Positions 34,716 through 42,677 of a stretch of DNA of 64,000 bases are shown here, in pieces (position 1 is the stretch's first letter; each line of letters starts with the position of its first letter). This DNA is from Maridesulfovibrio sp. (lineage in GTDB: Bacteria > Desulfobacterota > Desulfovibrionia > Desulfovibrionales > Desulfovibrionaceae): positions 338,501-402,500 of the forward strand of contig NZ_OY787459.1 of NCBI RefSeq assembly GCF_963678865.1, given 5' to 3'. Under the pieces are notes generated by a model. That model did not search any database. It was not told the origin of the DNA and saw only the letters and a program-made list of their open reading frames with translations. Position numbers and translations under genes: made by a program.

Positions 34716-35612
34716 ATGTTTAAGGACATTATCGTGGGTATTACCCCTACCGGAATTGATGATTGCGCAGTCAAGGCTGCTGTGGAATTTGCCCGGAAGT
34801 TTGAAGCTAATCTCTACTTGGTGCATGTCGCAGGAATGGAGCAGGGCTGGGGAGCTATAGAACATCTGGCTCCTTCCGGTGAAACCGGAAAGCTTAAGGA
34901 GCAGATTTCCGAAATGTACGGAGCTATGCTCGGCGATATTCCTAACTTTGAAATTATGGTGGTTCCGGGGATTCCCCATAGCGAACTCCTGCGTCTGGCC
35001 AGAAAGAAGAATACGGACCTTATCATCATGGGGCCTCATACCAAGGAGTATGAGGAACAGCGCTCCAAGATGTGGGGTATGGCCGGAAGCACTCTGGAGC
35101 GGGTCAGCCAGAGGGCTCGTTGTCCGGTCATGATTGTGCATAAGGACGTAGTCTGCAAGGAACCTCTTTTTGAGAACATTCTTGTTGCCACGGACTTTTC
35201 CGATCAGGCGGAGTGTGCAGTGAGTTATGGTGGGCAGATGGCCCGTCAGTACAAGTCCAACCTGAGCGTAATACATGTTGCGGACGGGGAAGCGGAAGGC
35301 GATAGCGGAGCACGGCTTGAAAAGGCATATGGAGCCCGTCTGGCCGGATTGAACGCCTCATTCGAAGGATGTCAGGGCCAGCCTTCAATGGAAATTCTGA
35401 AGAAGGCCCAGCAGGGCAATGCCGATCTGGTGATTATGGCTCACCACTCCAAGGAACAGGATCCTGAGAAGGCTTTCCTTGGTTCTACCGTGGTTCAGGT
35501 TGCGCTTAATGCCACCTGCCCGACTATGAGTGTTAACCATCACTTCGATTTACGTTGCGGCCTGATGTATGACCAGACCGGAGCCGTTGTGCAGGCTGAA
35601 GCGTCAGCATAG
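34716..35612 (+). CDS. Tandem universal stress protein (UspA-UspA)
   Basis: A 298-residue cytoplasmic protein made of two UspA domains (about 1-143 and 148-285). Each ends in the nucleotide-loop type sequence, GMAGSTLERVSQRARCPVMI in the first and FLGSTVVQVALNATCP in the second. Usp proteins bind ATP or respond to energy stress, and the glycines of the loop are partly kept. It has a good ribosome binding site (AAGGGGG). It lies within the hdr gene series, which suggests a role linked to the redox complex, for example as a regulator or stabiliser. That is inference from position only. Confidence 0.85.
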   Translation: MFKDIIVGITPTGIDDCAVKAAVEFARKFEANLYLVHVAGMEQGWGAIEHLAPSGETGKLKEQISEMYGAMLGDIPNFEIMVVPGIPHSELLRLARKKNTDLIIMGPHTKEYEEQRSKMWGMAGSTLERVSQRARCPVMIVHKDVVCKEPLFENILVATDFSDQAECAVSYGGQMARQYKSNLSVIHVADGEAEGDSGARLEKAYGARLAGLNASFEGCQGQPSMEILKKAQQGNADLVIMAHHSKEQDPEKAFLGSTVVQVALNATCPTMSVNHHFDLRCGLMYDQTGAVVQAEASA

Positions 35613-35651
35613 CTTCTGGATGTATGCTGATTGTTGAATTAAAAATCGAAT

Positions 35652-35678
35652 TTCCGGGGGGATGTACTCCCCCCGGAA
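35652..35678. terminator. G-C-rich hairpin between usp and the HdrD-like gene
   Basis: A perfect 10-bp stem (35652-35661 pairing with 35669-35678) with a 7-base loop. No T-run follows it, so it may be a transcript-stabilising or attenuating hairpin rather than a complete terminator. It would let the upstream hdr genes and the downstream CCG-protein gene be expressed at different levels. Confidence 0.6.
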
Positions 35679-35716
35679 TAATAACCGGTTAATCTCCATG
35701 CCAAAAGGAGCGGTCC

Positions 35717-37036
35717 ATGAATATGGTTGTGCCGAAAACGATGGATTCAGAGGTCCGGGAATTTTTGAACAAGTTCGATTTCAGCGCCTGTCTTGTTTGT
35801 GGAACCTGTTCCAACGGGTGTCCGATTACGGGGACTCCGGGTATGGAGGGCTGGAATACCCGTAAGGTCATGCGCATGCTTGCCTACGGCATGGTTGACG
35901 AAGTTGTGGAATCAAAATTCCCATGGCTGTGCACCGGTTGCGGCAGGTGTGCCTATTCCTGTCCAATGGGTATAGATATTCCTGCGGTCATGGCCCATAT
36001 GAAAAGCATGCGTGAACGTGACAAGGTGCCGGGATCACTCCACAAGGGAACAATGAATAATGTGGATTCCGGTAACAATCTGGCCATCCCCAAAGACGAT
36101 TATCTTATGGGAATGGCAGATTTGGGCGAAGAAATGTCGGAGGAATGTCCCGGATTTTATGTGCCGGTTGATAAGCAGGATGCCGATATTCTATTTTTTC
36201 CCAACTCCAAGGAAGTATATGGTGACTACGAAGACCAGTTCTGGTGGTGGAAGGTATTTTACGCCGCCAAAGAAAACTGGACCGTTCCTTCGGAAGGCTG
36301 GGAGGCCGTAGACTGGGCGCTGTTCACTGGAAATTATGAAGCCAACAAGGTTCTGGCCCAGCGTAAGATCGATTACATGAAAAAATACAATATCAAGCGT
36401 ATGATCATGCCGGACTGCGGCGGTGGTTCATATGGATGTCGTACCGGTATGGAAAAATGCGTTTTGGAAGATCCGAGGAACGAGGTCGGTTTCACCTATC
36501 TTTATGATTATTTGGTGCAGATTATTCGCGAGGGACGCATAAAGCTTGATAAGTCCGTGAATGTCGGAAAACGTTTTACCTGGCATGACTCCTGTAAGCA
36601 TGGCCGGGAACTGGCCCGTCATTTCGGCAAGGGCTTTTTCGAAGAACCGCGCTGGATTATCAACCAATGCGTCGATGATTTTGTTGAGATGACCCCCAAC
36701 CGGGGTTTGAATTATTGCTGCGGTGCCGGCGGAGGCATGTGGCCTGCTCCCTATGAGGATGAATCCGCATGGCATGCAAGGCACAAGTTCGACCAGATCA
36801 AGAGGAGCGGCGCGGATGTAGTTCTGGTGGGTTGTTCCAACTGCCGGGACCAGATCATGAAGCGTATTCCCAAATATTATACTGACTACAAGTATGAGGT
36901 TAAATACATCTGGCAACTGGTTGCTGAAACGTTGATCCTTGAGCCTTGGGAAGAGGATATGATCGCCAAAGCCAAGAAAGAAGCCGAAGCTCAATGGGAA
37001 AAATTCGGTGTGGATACTTCTGCAGAGGAGTATTAG
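35717..37036 (+). CDS. HdrD-like iron-sulfur/CCG-domain protein
   Basis: A 439-residue soluble protein related to HdrD, with an N-terminal dicluster ferredoxin (CLVCGTCSNGCP near 25, CTGCGRCAYSCPMG near 74). C-terminal cysteine-rich domains follow, with MPDCGGGSYGC (near 233), NYCCGAGGGMWP (near 333) and VGCSNCRD (near 375). Only one canonical CCG motif is present, so one active-site cluster may be lacking. Related proteins include TmcB and other heterodisulfide-reductase-like subunits of sulfate reducers. No membrane partner is encoded next to it. A good AAGGAG site lies upstream, and it is the last gene of the hdr series. Confidence 0.83.
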   Translation: MNMVVPKTMDSEVREFLNKFDFSACLVCGTCSNGCPITGTPGMEGWNTRKVMRMLAYGMVDEVVESKFPWLCTGCGRCAYSCPMGIDIPAVMAHMKSMRERDKVPGSLHKGTMNNVDSGNNLAIPKDDYLMGMADLGEEMSEECPGFYVPVDKQDADILFFPNSKEVYGDYEDQFWWWKVFYAAKENWTVPSEGWEAVDWALFTGNYEANKVLAQRKIDYMKKYNIKRMIMPDCGGGSYGCRTGMEKCVLEDPRNEVGFTYLYDYLVQIIREGRIKLDKSVNVGKRFTWHDSCKHGRELARHFGKGFFEEPRWIINQCVDDFVEMTPNRGLNYCCGAGGGMWPAPYEDESAWHARHKFDQIKRSGADVVLVGCSNCRDQIMKRIPKYYTDYKYEVKYIWQLVAETLILEPWEEDMIAKAKKEAEAQWEKFGVDTSAEEY

Positions 37037-37207
37037 TCGGATCTGAAAGACAATAGTTATTTTTCCCGTATCTGCTGTGTGATTATCAGGATGTTTTTTT
37101 ATTTGTTATTAATAATAATCAAAGAAACACTAATGGTGCATATGGAAAAAGCAAATTTTATTCTGTTGTCGGTTCCGCATATTGTCCGCAAATCTGCGTA
37201 CAAACTC

Positions 37208-37237
37208 GGTAGTTTTAGGTAGTTTTCGGCAGTTTTG
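37208..37237 (+). repeat. Three tandem 10-bp direct repeats (GGTAGTTTTN)
   Basis: Units at 37208-37217, 37218-37227 and 37228-37237 read GGTAGTTTTA, GGTAGTTTTC and GGCAGTTTTG. Short phased repeats next to an attachment site resemble arm-type sites of tyrosine integrases. They lie 84 bp before a tRNA fragment. No integrase gene is present in the window. Confidence 0.5.
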
Positions 37238-37320
37238 GAAATGGGATGAAATATGGGCAGGGCGCTTGAATCAAGAGATTACGGGCATTCTCGGCGCAAA
37301 ATTTAATCTTCCACCAGACA

Positions 37321-37366
37321 ATTCGTAACCAGCAGGTCGGGCATTCAATTCGCCTCGTTGGCTCCA
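37321..37366 (+). pseudogene. 3' fragment of tRNA-Thr(CGT): putative attachment-site copy
   Basis: The 46 bases match the 3' part of a threonine tRNA. They contain the anticodon loop TTCGTAA, the variable loop AGGTC, a T-arm with loop TTCAATT, and the acceptor strand ending in CCA. The 5' half of the tRNA is missing, because the bases upstream do not pair with the anticodon or acceptor strands. The T-stem carries an A where the invariant G53 is expected. It is therefore not a functional tRNA but a typical attR-like copy left by site-specific integration. A terminator follows directly. Confidence 0.65.
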
Positions 37367-37376
37367 TGAAAAAGTT

Positions 37377-37412
37377 AAGCCTCACAGTGTGTTATCGCAT
37401 TGTGAGGCTTTC
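37377..37412 (+). terminator. Terminator after the tRNA-Thr fragment
   Basis: A perfect 10-bp stem (37377-37386 with 37401-37410), extendable with a wobble pair, followed by a short T-rich end. It sits 10 bp after the tRNA fragment, as expected for the original tRNA gene's terminator. Confidence 0.7.
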
Positions 37413-37470
37413 GTCCTGTGGAACTGGAAAGGTTTTCGGAACGGGCAAGGTGATTCAGTTAGAGGACATA

Positions 37471-37498
37471 AAAAAAGCCTGCTCATCCGAAGAGGCTT
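37471..37498 (-). terminator. Minus-strand terminator downstream of tRNA-Arg
   Basis: AAGCCT (37475-37480) pairs with AGGCTT (37493-37498). On the minus strand the stem is followed by a run of T residues (37470-37476 read in reverse). It would end transcripts coming from the tRNA-Arg gene. Confidence 0.6.
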
Positions 37499-37511
37499 GA
37501 AATATCAGGAA

Positions 37512-37557
37512 AGCAAAAGGGTGAGTAAAATTTGATAATTTTACTCACCCTTTTGCT
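37512..37557. repeat. Perfect 21-bp inverted repeat with 4-base loop
   Basis: Bases 37512-37532 pair perfectly with 37537-37557, leaving the loop TGAT. The stem has GGGTGAGTAAAA in the middle. It lies 18 bp downstream of the 3' end of tRNA-Arg (minus strand). It could be a terminator, but it is longer and more perfect than the other terminators in this window. Confidence 0.75.
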
Positions 37558-37575
37558 GTAAACTATTGAAATAAT

Positions 37576-37652
37576 TGGCGGGCAATACAAGATTCGAACT
37601 TGTGACCTTCAGCTCCGGAGGCTGACACTCTATCCAACTGAGCTAATTGCCC
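37576..37652 (-). tRNA. tRNA-Arg(CCG)
   Basis: A 77-nt tRNA read on the minus strand. It has acceptor GGGCAAT/ATTGCCC, D-stem GCTC/GAGT, anticodon stem TCAGC/GCTGA with loop CTCCGGA (anticodon CCG), variable loop AGGTC, T-stem ACAAG/CTTGT with loop TTCGAAT, and discriminator G with an encoded CCA. All stems pair well. It decodes the CGG arginine codon. Confidence 0.95.
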
Positions 37653-38109
37653 GCGCAGAACGATTTAGTATCCATCGTGATGCTTTTTTGTCAAGCGAAA
37701 AGTCTGTATTTTTTCTGCTTTTTGCAGGATTTTTAGAATCATTTTCTTGAGATAGATATTTTTAGAAAATTTTGGCTCTTAGTGATCAATAGAAAGACTG
37801 TTGAGCGATTATGAATAAATTATTACAGGGGTTTTCTCTCGTGATGGAATATGTATTTGTATATTGAACTGTATGATTTCATTGCATATAAGTCTCTAGT
37901 ATCTCATGCTTTTAAATTCGAGTGGTAACATGCGTCATTAAAATGTCACAAGTTATTGACTCAAGTTCTTTGTTTGAGTAATTTCGAAAATAATTTTTTC
38001 GGAATCGATCAAGATGTTGTTTTATGTTTGAAATTGATGCTTCTTGGTTGGTTCTTCGGGGGTGTTGTTTTGTTACCCTTCATTTGAACCTTTCGACTAA
38101 GAGGGTGCT

Positions 38110-39675
38110 ATGAAATCCAGATTGTTTATCGGGGTGTTTGTGTGTGCTGTGCTTGGAGCTTTGTCTGCTTTGGGGGCAGTGGAATTGATTTCAGATCCGC
38201 AATTTAAAACTGTGGTTACTGCCGGTCTTGTTTTTATTGTGGTTTTGTTGAGTGGAGGAGTCATCGTTCAAGTTTTGACTTCCGGGACAGCTAAAAGTGC
38301 AGATGGAATGATCTTTTACCTGAAAGGAGTTGCCGAAGGGGACTTTAATTCCGGCAGGCCGGAGTCCGGTATAAGTGAATTCGATAAGATCAGTGCTCAG
38401 ATGTGCATTACTATCGATGCCTTGAAAAAAAGGATCGGTTTTGCCGAGGGAGTGCTCAATGCTATTGCTGAAGCGTATCCGTTTATGACCTGTGATGCGG
38501 ACGCAAAAGTTAATTTTGTCGGGAGCAGACTTTTTAAGATTTCAGGTAAGACAGGTAAACCTGAGGACTACTACGGCCTGACAACCGGGGGGTATGTCTA
38601 TGGGGATAATTCCCGTAAAACACGTACAGATCGCGTTGTGGGCGAAGGAATCAGGATAGAGGGAGAAACGTCGTTTGAGGGTGAAGGCGGATTGCATGAA
38701 CTTCAATTTTCCGGTGAGCCTTTTTACGATCTTGATGGTGATCTGTGCGGTGCGCTAACTATTTATTTTGATCTTACCGAAGTTAAACAGCACCAGCGTG
38801 AGATTCAGGAAAATTCAGAAAGGGTGGCTAAAGTTGCTGCTGAGCTGGTGGATATTACCGGACAGGTTAATTCTGCTGCCGGATTGATCGCTTCCCAGAT
38901 TAAGGATGCAGCCAAGGGTGCGGCGCATCAATCTGACAGAATTACGGAAACAGCTTCTGCCATGGAAGAGATGAACAGCACTACGCTCGAGGTAGCTAGA
39001 AACGCTGTTGATGCTGCTGGCAATGCCACTGACGCAGCCGAGAATGCTGGGGAAGGGCAGAACGAAGTCCGTAATCTGATTGATTCCATTGAAACCATGA
39101 ATGGCCATGCCAATAATCTCGGGATGTTTATGAGTGATCTTGGCAAGCAGACTAATTCTGTTGGCAGCGTGATTACTGTAATTCAGGATATCGCCGACCA
39201 GACCAACCTGCTGGCCTTGAACGCAGCAATTGAAGCTGCCCGTGCCGGAGAGGCCGGGCGTGGATTCGCCGTTGTTGCTGATGAAGTTCGCAAGCTTGCG
39301 GAAAAGACCATGACAGCTACAGATGAGGTTAGTTCCGCCATCAGTGCTATTCAGAACGGTGCCCAGCGTTCTATTGAAGGTGTCAGGCTGGCCAGCCAAG
39401 CAGTGGAACAATCCACTGAAATTGCACGCAGTTCCGGGCAGACGCTCGAAAGGATTGTTGAAATTGTCAGCGGGACTTCGGATCAGGTCCAGTCCATTGC
39501 TGCTGCCGCAGAACAGCAGTCCGCAACAAGTGAGGAAATCAACCGGGCGGTGGATGACATCAATTCCATTGCGGCCCGGACAGCTGAAGGTATGCACGCC
39601 GCAAATAAGGCCAGTTCTGAGCTGGTCAGGATGAGCGACGAGCTGAATACTTTGATTAAACAACTTTGCGTTTAG
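38110..39675 (+). CDS. Methyl-accepting chemotaxis protein with PAS-like sensor
   Basis: A 521-residue chemoreceptor. Two membrane helices (about 5-25 and 36-57) are separated by a very short periplasmic loop, so sensing is not by a large periplasmic domain. A PAS-like region at about 115-235 ([20 protein letters not shown]) probably senses a cytoplasmic or redox signal. The C-terminal signalling domain has the highly conserved tip [20 protein letters not shown] and [13 protein letters not shown] near residues 365-400. It would act with CheA/CheW encoded elsewhere. It starts with a GAGGGTG site and ends before a strong terminator. The 434-bp gap upstream, from the tRNA to this gene, is AT-rich and shows no other gene. 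Confidence 0.92.
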   Translation: MKSRLFIGVFVCAVLGALSALGAVELISDPQFKTVVTAGLVFIVVLLSGGVIVQVLTSGTAKSADGMIFYLKGVAEGDFNSGRPESGISEFDKISAQMCITIDALKKRIGFAEGVLNAIAEAYPFMTCDADAKVNFVGSRLFKISGKTGKPEDYYGLTTGGYVYGDNSRKTRTDRVVGEGIRIEGETSFEGEGGLHELQFSGEPFYDLDGDLCGALTIYFDLTEVKQHQREIQENSERVAKVAAELVDITGQVNSAAGLIASQIKDAAKGAAHQSDRITETASAMEEMNSTTLEVARNAVDAAGNATDAAENAGEGQNEVRNLIDSIETMNGHANNLGMFMSDLGKQTNSVGSVITVIQDIADQTNLLALNAAIEAARAGEAGRGFAVVADEVRKLAEKTMTATDEVSSAISAIQNGAQRSIEGVRLASQAVEQSTEIARSSGQTLERIVEIVSGTSDQVQSIAAAAEQQSATSEEINRAVDDINSIAARTAEGMHAANKASSELVRMSDELNTLIKQLCV

Positions 39676-39698
39676 TACAGTCCCGTACTCCATTGTCC

Positions 39699-39740
39699 GA
39701 AACAGGCCGTGTTGCATATGCAGTACGGCCTGTTTCTTTT
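39699..39740 (+). terminator. Intrinsic terminator after the chemoreceptor gene
   Basis: A 12-bp stem (39699-39710 with 39725-39736) followed by TTTT. Confidence 0.85.
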
Positions 39741-39805
39741 GAGTCAGGGTTGACCACATTGTTGATCCATAATATCCCGGCACAAATCATGAGCGAGGAT
39801 TTGCA

Positions 39806-40255
39806 TTGAAGTATTTTAAGCTATTTTTGATTCTGATTTTTTTCGGTTTTACTGCCGGGTGTACTTCTATGGAGGTCACCAATGAACCTGTTCCGGAAAT
39901 TTTACAGGCTGATAAAGTATGTATTATTGAGCATGATGATACCCGCGAAAGCTTTAAAACAACCATAAAAGAGTGGTTGCGAGAGCAGGGGATTACTCCG
40001 GATGTTTATCCTCAGGGGACTCCCGAAGATATTTGCGAATGGACACTTGAATATGAGGGGCGCTGGTCGTGGGTAGTAGGATTATATTTAGCTGATGCCA
40101 AGATAGTCGCTTACCGTGAGGGTAGTGAAGCCGGACGGGTCTGGCTGGATGTTGGTAAATGGGACGGTTATAAATGGGAGAAAGGCAAAGTCCGTATTTA
40201 TAAATTGCTGGATATGCTTTCCGGCAAGGTCGATCATTATGAGTTGGCCAGATAG
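39806..40255 (+). CDS. Small lipoprotein (Sbal_3080-like)
   Basis: A 149-residue lipoprotein with a hydrophobic signal and the lipobox FTAGC (Cys near residue 19), so the mature protein is lipid-anchored. The mature part (ADKVCIIEHDDTRESF, WTLEYEGRWSWVVGLYLADA) resembles the Sbal_3080 lipoprotein family of unknown function, with paired Trp residues and a short alpha/beta fold. It stands alone between a terminator upstream and one downstream. No molecular function can be given. Confidence 0.7.
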   Translation: MKYFKLFLILIFFGFTAGCTSMEVTNEPVPEILQADKVCIIEHDDTRESFKTTIKEWLREQGITPDVYPQGTPEDICEWTLEYEGRWSWVVGLYLADAKIVAYREGSEAGRVWLDVGKWDGYKWEKGKVRIYKLLDMLSGKVDHYELAR

Positions 40256-40295
40256 AAACTGAGTACAAATACATTCCTGTAAGTCAGCATTCTAG

Positions 40296-40328
40296 AACCG
40301 TCTTTTATCTAAAGGGGCGGTTTTTTTA
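40296..40328. terminator. Terminator between convergent genes
   Basis: AACCG...CGGTT stem with extra pairs, followed by seven T residues on the plus strand. It separates the lipoprotein gene from the convergent araC-type gene. Confidence 0.65.
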
Positions 40329-40394
40329 TTGCCGAAAAGCAGTGAGCCAAGGGCTTAAATATGCTAACCTTTAAATATTGATATCGGGGACTGA

Positions 40395-41180
40395 TCAGCA
40401 GGGTTTATGAAGTAATTTTGCATAGGCATGTGCGGTTAATCCGTACACGCTTTTAAATTGGCGGTTAAAATGGGAGAGGTCGTAGAATCCGCATTCAAGC
40501 ATTACCGCATATAATTCTTTGCCGTCATCCAGATATTTTTTGGCTTGTTCAACTCTGCGTCCGAGAAAAAACTGATACGGTGAAAGTCCTTTGACGGCCT
40601 TGAACTGGCGGATGAAATGGTATTTGGACATTTGCACTTCTTTGCAGATTTCATCGAGCTTTAACGGAGCTTCAAAATTATCGTACATTATTTCAACAGC
40701 CCGGTTGACGGCTTTGAAATTTTTCGGTGTCTGCAATTCGTCAACTGTGTTTGCGGCGCGGTTTATTACATCCATGATCAGTTCACTGATCAGCAGGGAG
40801 CCGTGTCCGGTTTCAATAGAGCGGGTCATACGGACAATATTCTCAGCCATCTTGCGATCATATATGATTGGGGATGAAAATTTCAGTACATCTTTTCTGC
40901 CGGAAATACTCTCAAATAATTGCCGGGGGATGTAAGACATTACATATTCAAGCCCGGTCTTATCTCCAGAACATCCGTCGTGCAGTTGTTCCGGGTGGAA
41001 GAGCATGATTCCGCCGGGAGCGGAGTTAAGCATTTCCCCATCCAGCCAATACCGCTGAATCCCGGCCAGGGTAACCCCGATGGCGTACTCCTCATGGGAA
41101 TGCTTGCGGTATTCGAATTTATCGAATTTTGCCGAGAGTACAGTCAGGTCGTCATGTTTGGTATAATTGAATTCACGCAT
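40395..41180 (-). CDS. AraC-family transcriptional regulator
   Basis: A 261-residue regulator with an N-terminal cupin-like ligand domain (KHSHEEYAIGVTLAGIQRYW, near residues 25-45). It has a C-terminal double helix-turn-helix with LKLDEICKEVQMSKYHFIRQ and the signature YDLSHFNRQFKSVYGLTAHAY. The layout matches AraC proteins that control amino-acid exporters of the LysE type. The LysE gene lies directly upstream on the same strand with a 10-bp gap, so the two are probably one transcript and the regulator probably controls the exporter. Confidence 0.88.
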   Translation of the reverse strand: MREFNYTKHDDLTVLSAKFDKFEYRKHSHEEYAIGVTLAGIQRYWLDGEMLNSAPGGIMLFHPEQLHDGCSGDKTGLEYVMSYIPRQLFESISGRKDVLKFSSPIIYDRKMAENIVRMTRSIETGHGSLLISELIMDVINRAANTVDELQTPKNFKAVNRAVEIMYDNFEAPLKLDEICKEVQMSKYHFIRQFKAVKGLSPYQFFLGRRVEQAKKYLDDGKELYAVMLECGFYDLSHFNRQFKSVYGLTAHAYAKLLHKPC

Positions 41181-41190
41181 ATCTATGGGC

Positions 41191-41778
41191 TTAGATGAGT
41201 TTCTCTATTCCTGAAATCGACCATGCACAATAGACCATGGTCAGGGCAAGAATGAAGTTGGCCTGTTTCTGGTATGGGCGAAGGTAGCGTCTGAAGAGTG
41301 TTCCTAACACAACCCATGAACTGTATGCACACGTACCGATGAAAGTAAGTATAGCCACGTAAAGGGCAATGTCCAGCGGGTCGCTGAAGGCGGGGATTAC
41401 AAAACTGCCGATGACAGTCAGGGTGAAAAGTACGGCCTTGGGGTTGACAAACTGCATGGTGAATCCGGTTATAAATCCGCCGCAGCTGTCCGCGTTTCCT
41501 CCGTCATCCATTTTCAGGATTTTCCAGGCCAGATAAAGAATATACCCTGTGCCGACGATCTGCATTACAGTTTGCACTTCCGGCATAATTGTAAACAGGT
41601 AACTGTTCAGCGCTGCTGAGAGACTGAGCATTATGCAGAAAGCAATGCTCGATCCTGCCACGAATTCAAGTGCTTTTTTATACCCATAGTTTGGGGCTGT
41701 TGAAAAGATTACTATGTTTGAAGGCCCGGGGGTGAAGGTCACCACTATGCTGTAGGCCAGAAACGCTGCAAGGTTCAT
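41191..41778 (-). CDS. LysE/RhtB-family amino-acid exporter
   Basis: An inner-membrane exporter of about 195 residues with five to six membrane helices. The family start region VTFTPGPSNIVIFSTA is present. The later motif QFVNPKAVLFTLTVIGSF matches the conserved NPKA(W)LF loop. I choose the ATG at 41778, preceded by GGAGG; the frame is open to 41847, but the upstream codons are not family-like. The substrate is probably an amino acid or derivative, which cannot be specified. It is paired with the AraC-type gene downstream. Confidence 0.87.
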   Translation of the reverse strand: MNLAAFLAYSIVVTFTPGPSNIVIFSTAPNYGYKKALEFVAGSSIAFCIMLSLSAALNSYLFTIMPEVQTVMQIVGTGYILYLAWKILKMDDGGNADSCGGFITGFTMQFVNPKAVLFTLTVIGSFVIPAFSDPLDIALYVAILTFIGTCAYSSWVVLGTLFRRYLRPYQKQANFILALTMVYCAWSISGIEKLI

Positions 41779-41873
41779 TGTTTCCTCCATGCTATTATTG
41801 CCTGTGACCACAAAGTGGCATGGAGTCGTTTTCCGCTGATAGTACAAAGTTGCTCAGTTTATGGGGAAGAGGT

Positions 41874-42554
41874 TTACCTCAGGCATTCCCCTTCACTGCA
41901 GCGGATTAATTCCTTGCGGTCAAAGATTTTGATTTCATTACCCTCAACTTCGATTAAGTTGGCTGCGGCCATTTTTTTCATGGCTCGGGAAAGAGCCTCC
42001 GGGGTGACTCCGATAATTTTTGAAAGTTCACGGTATGAAATATCCATTTTTACCAGTCCGTTTTTCTCACGGGTAAGAAAGTAAGCGGCAAGCCGGGAGG
42101 GGACCTGCTTGAGGGAAAGGGAATCAATCATTTCCATGGCATCTTTCAACCTTCTGGACATGACCCTCATCATACTCATTAATATTGTAGGGTCTTCCTG
42201 AACAAGTTTTTCATACTCGGCAGGCTTGATGAAGAGTATCCGGCTGTCTTCAAGCGCGCCCATATTTGCAGGGAGAAGCCCGTCTGAAAAGACCGAACAC
42301 AGGCAGAAAGGTTCTCCGGGGCCGAATACAAAAATGGTCTGCTCCTTTCCGTCATCTGAAATTTTAAAGAGCTTTACCTTGCCGGAGAGAAGGATGTGCA
42401 ATCCTTTAGAAGAATTGTCCTCGCTGAAGAGCACTGATTTTTTGGAAAAATCGCTCACAGTGGCGTGGCGTGCGATTCGTTCCAGCTGTTCTTTTTCCAA
42501 TTTGGAGAAGATCGGTATCTCGCTGATTATATTTTCTAATTTATGTCTGTTCAT
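41874..42554 (-). CDS. Crp/Fnr-family transcriptional regulator
   Basis: The cyclic-nucleotide-binding-like domain (about residues 10-125) has the beta-roll motif LHILLSGKVKLFKISDDGKE. A C-terminal winged helix has MDISYRELSKIIGVTPEALS RAMKK. There is no N-terminal Cys cluster as in Fnr, so oxygen sensing by a [4Fe-4S] centre is unlikely. CSEGEC lies at the extreme C-terminus. I choose the ATG at 42554 because the upstream TTG at 42593 lies inside a perfect FNR-type box. The nearest neighbour is the divergent BASS transporter gene, which shares the 123-bp control region, so autoregulation and control of the transporter are likely. Confidence 0.87.
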   Translation of the reverse strand: MNRHKLENIISEIPIFSKLEKEQLERIARHATVSDFSKKSVLFSEDNSSKGLHILLSGKVKLFKISDDGKEQTIFVFGPGEPFCLCSVFSDGLLPANMGALEDSRILFIKPAEYEKLVQEDPTILMSMMRVMSRRLKDAMEMIDSLSLKQVPSRLAAYFLTREKNGLVKMDISYRELSKIIGVTPEALSRAMKKMAAANLIEVEGNEIKIFDRKELIRCSEGECLR

Positions 42555-42579
42555 ATTTTTTTGAATAAAATTGGACTCA

Positions 42580-42593
42580 TTGATCGAGATCAA
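42580..42593. promoter_or_regulatory. Perfect FNR-type box TTGAT-CGAG-ATCAA
   Basis: The 14 bases match the Crp/Fnr-family consensus TTGAT-N4-ATCAA exactly. The box lies 26 bp before the chosen start of the Crp/Fnr gene and 84 bp before the transporter start, in the shared divergent region. It is the natural site for the adjacent regulator. Confidence 0.75.
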
Positions 42594-42677
42594 TGTCCGG
42601 TTTTAGTGGTTTTGATAGGTTCTATACCACAGAAAGGGGTAGGGCAATAAATGAAACCATAAGCATAGGAGAATAAT

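Noticed and set aside
37576..37652. tRNA-Arg as the attachment site of the island
   Set aside because: No second copy of its 3' end was seen in the window, whereas a tRNA-Thr 3' fragment is present nearby.
42555..42593. TTG at 42593 as start of the Crp/Fnr gene
   Set aside because: The codon lies within a perfect FNR-type box, and the ATG at 42554 fits the family N-terminus.
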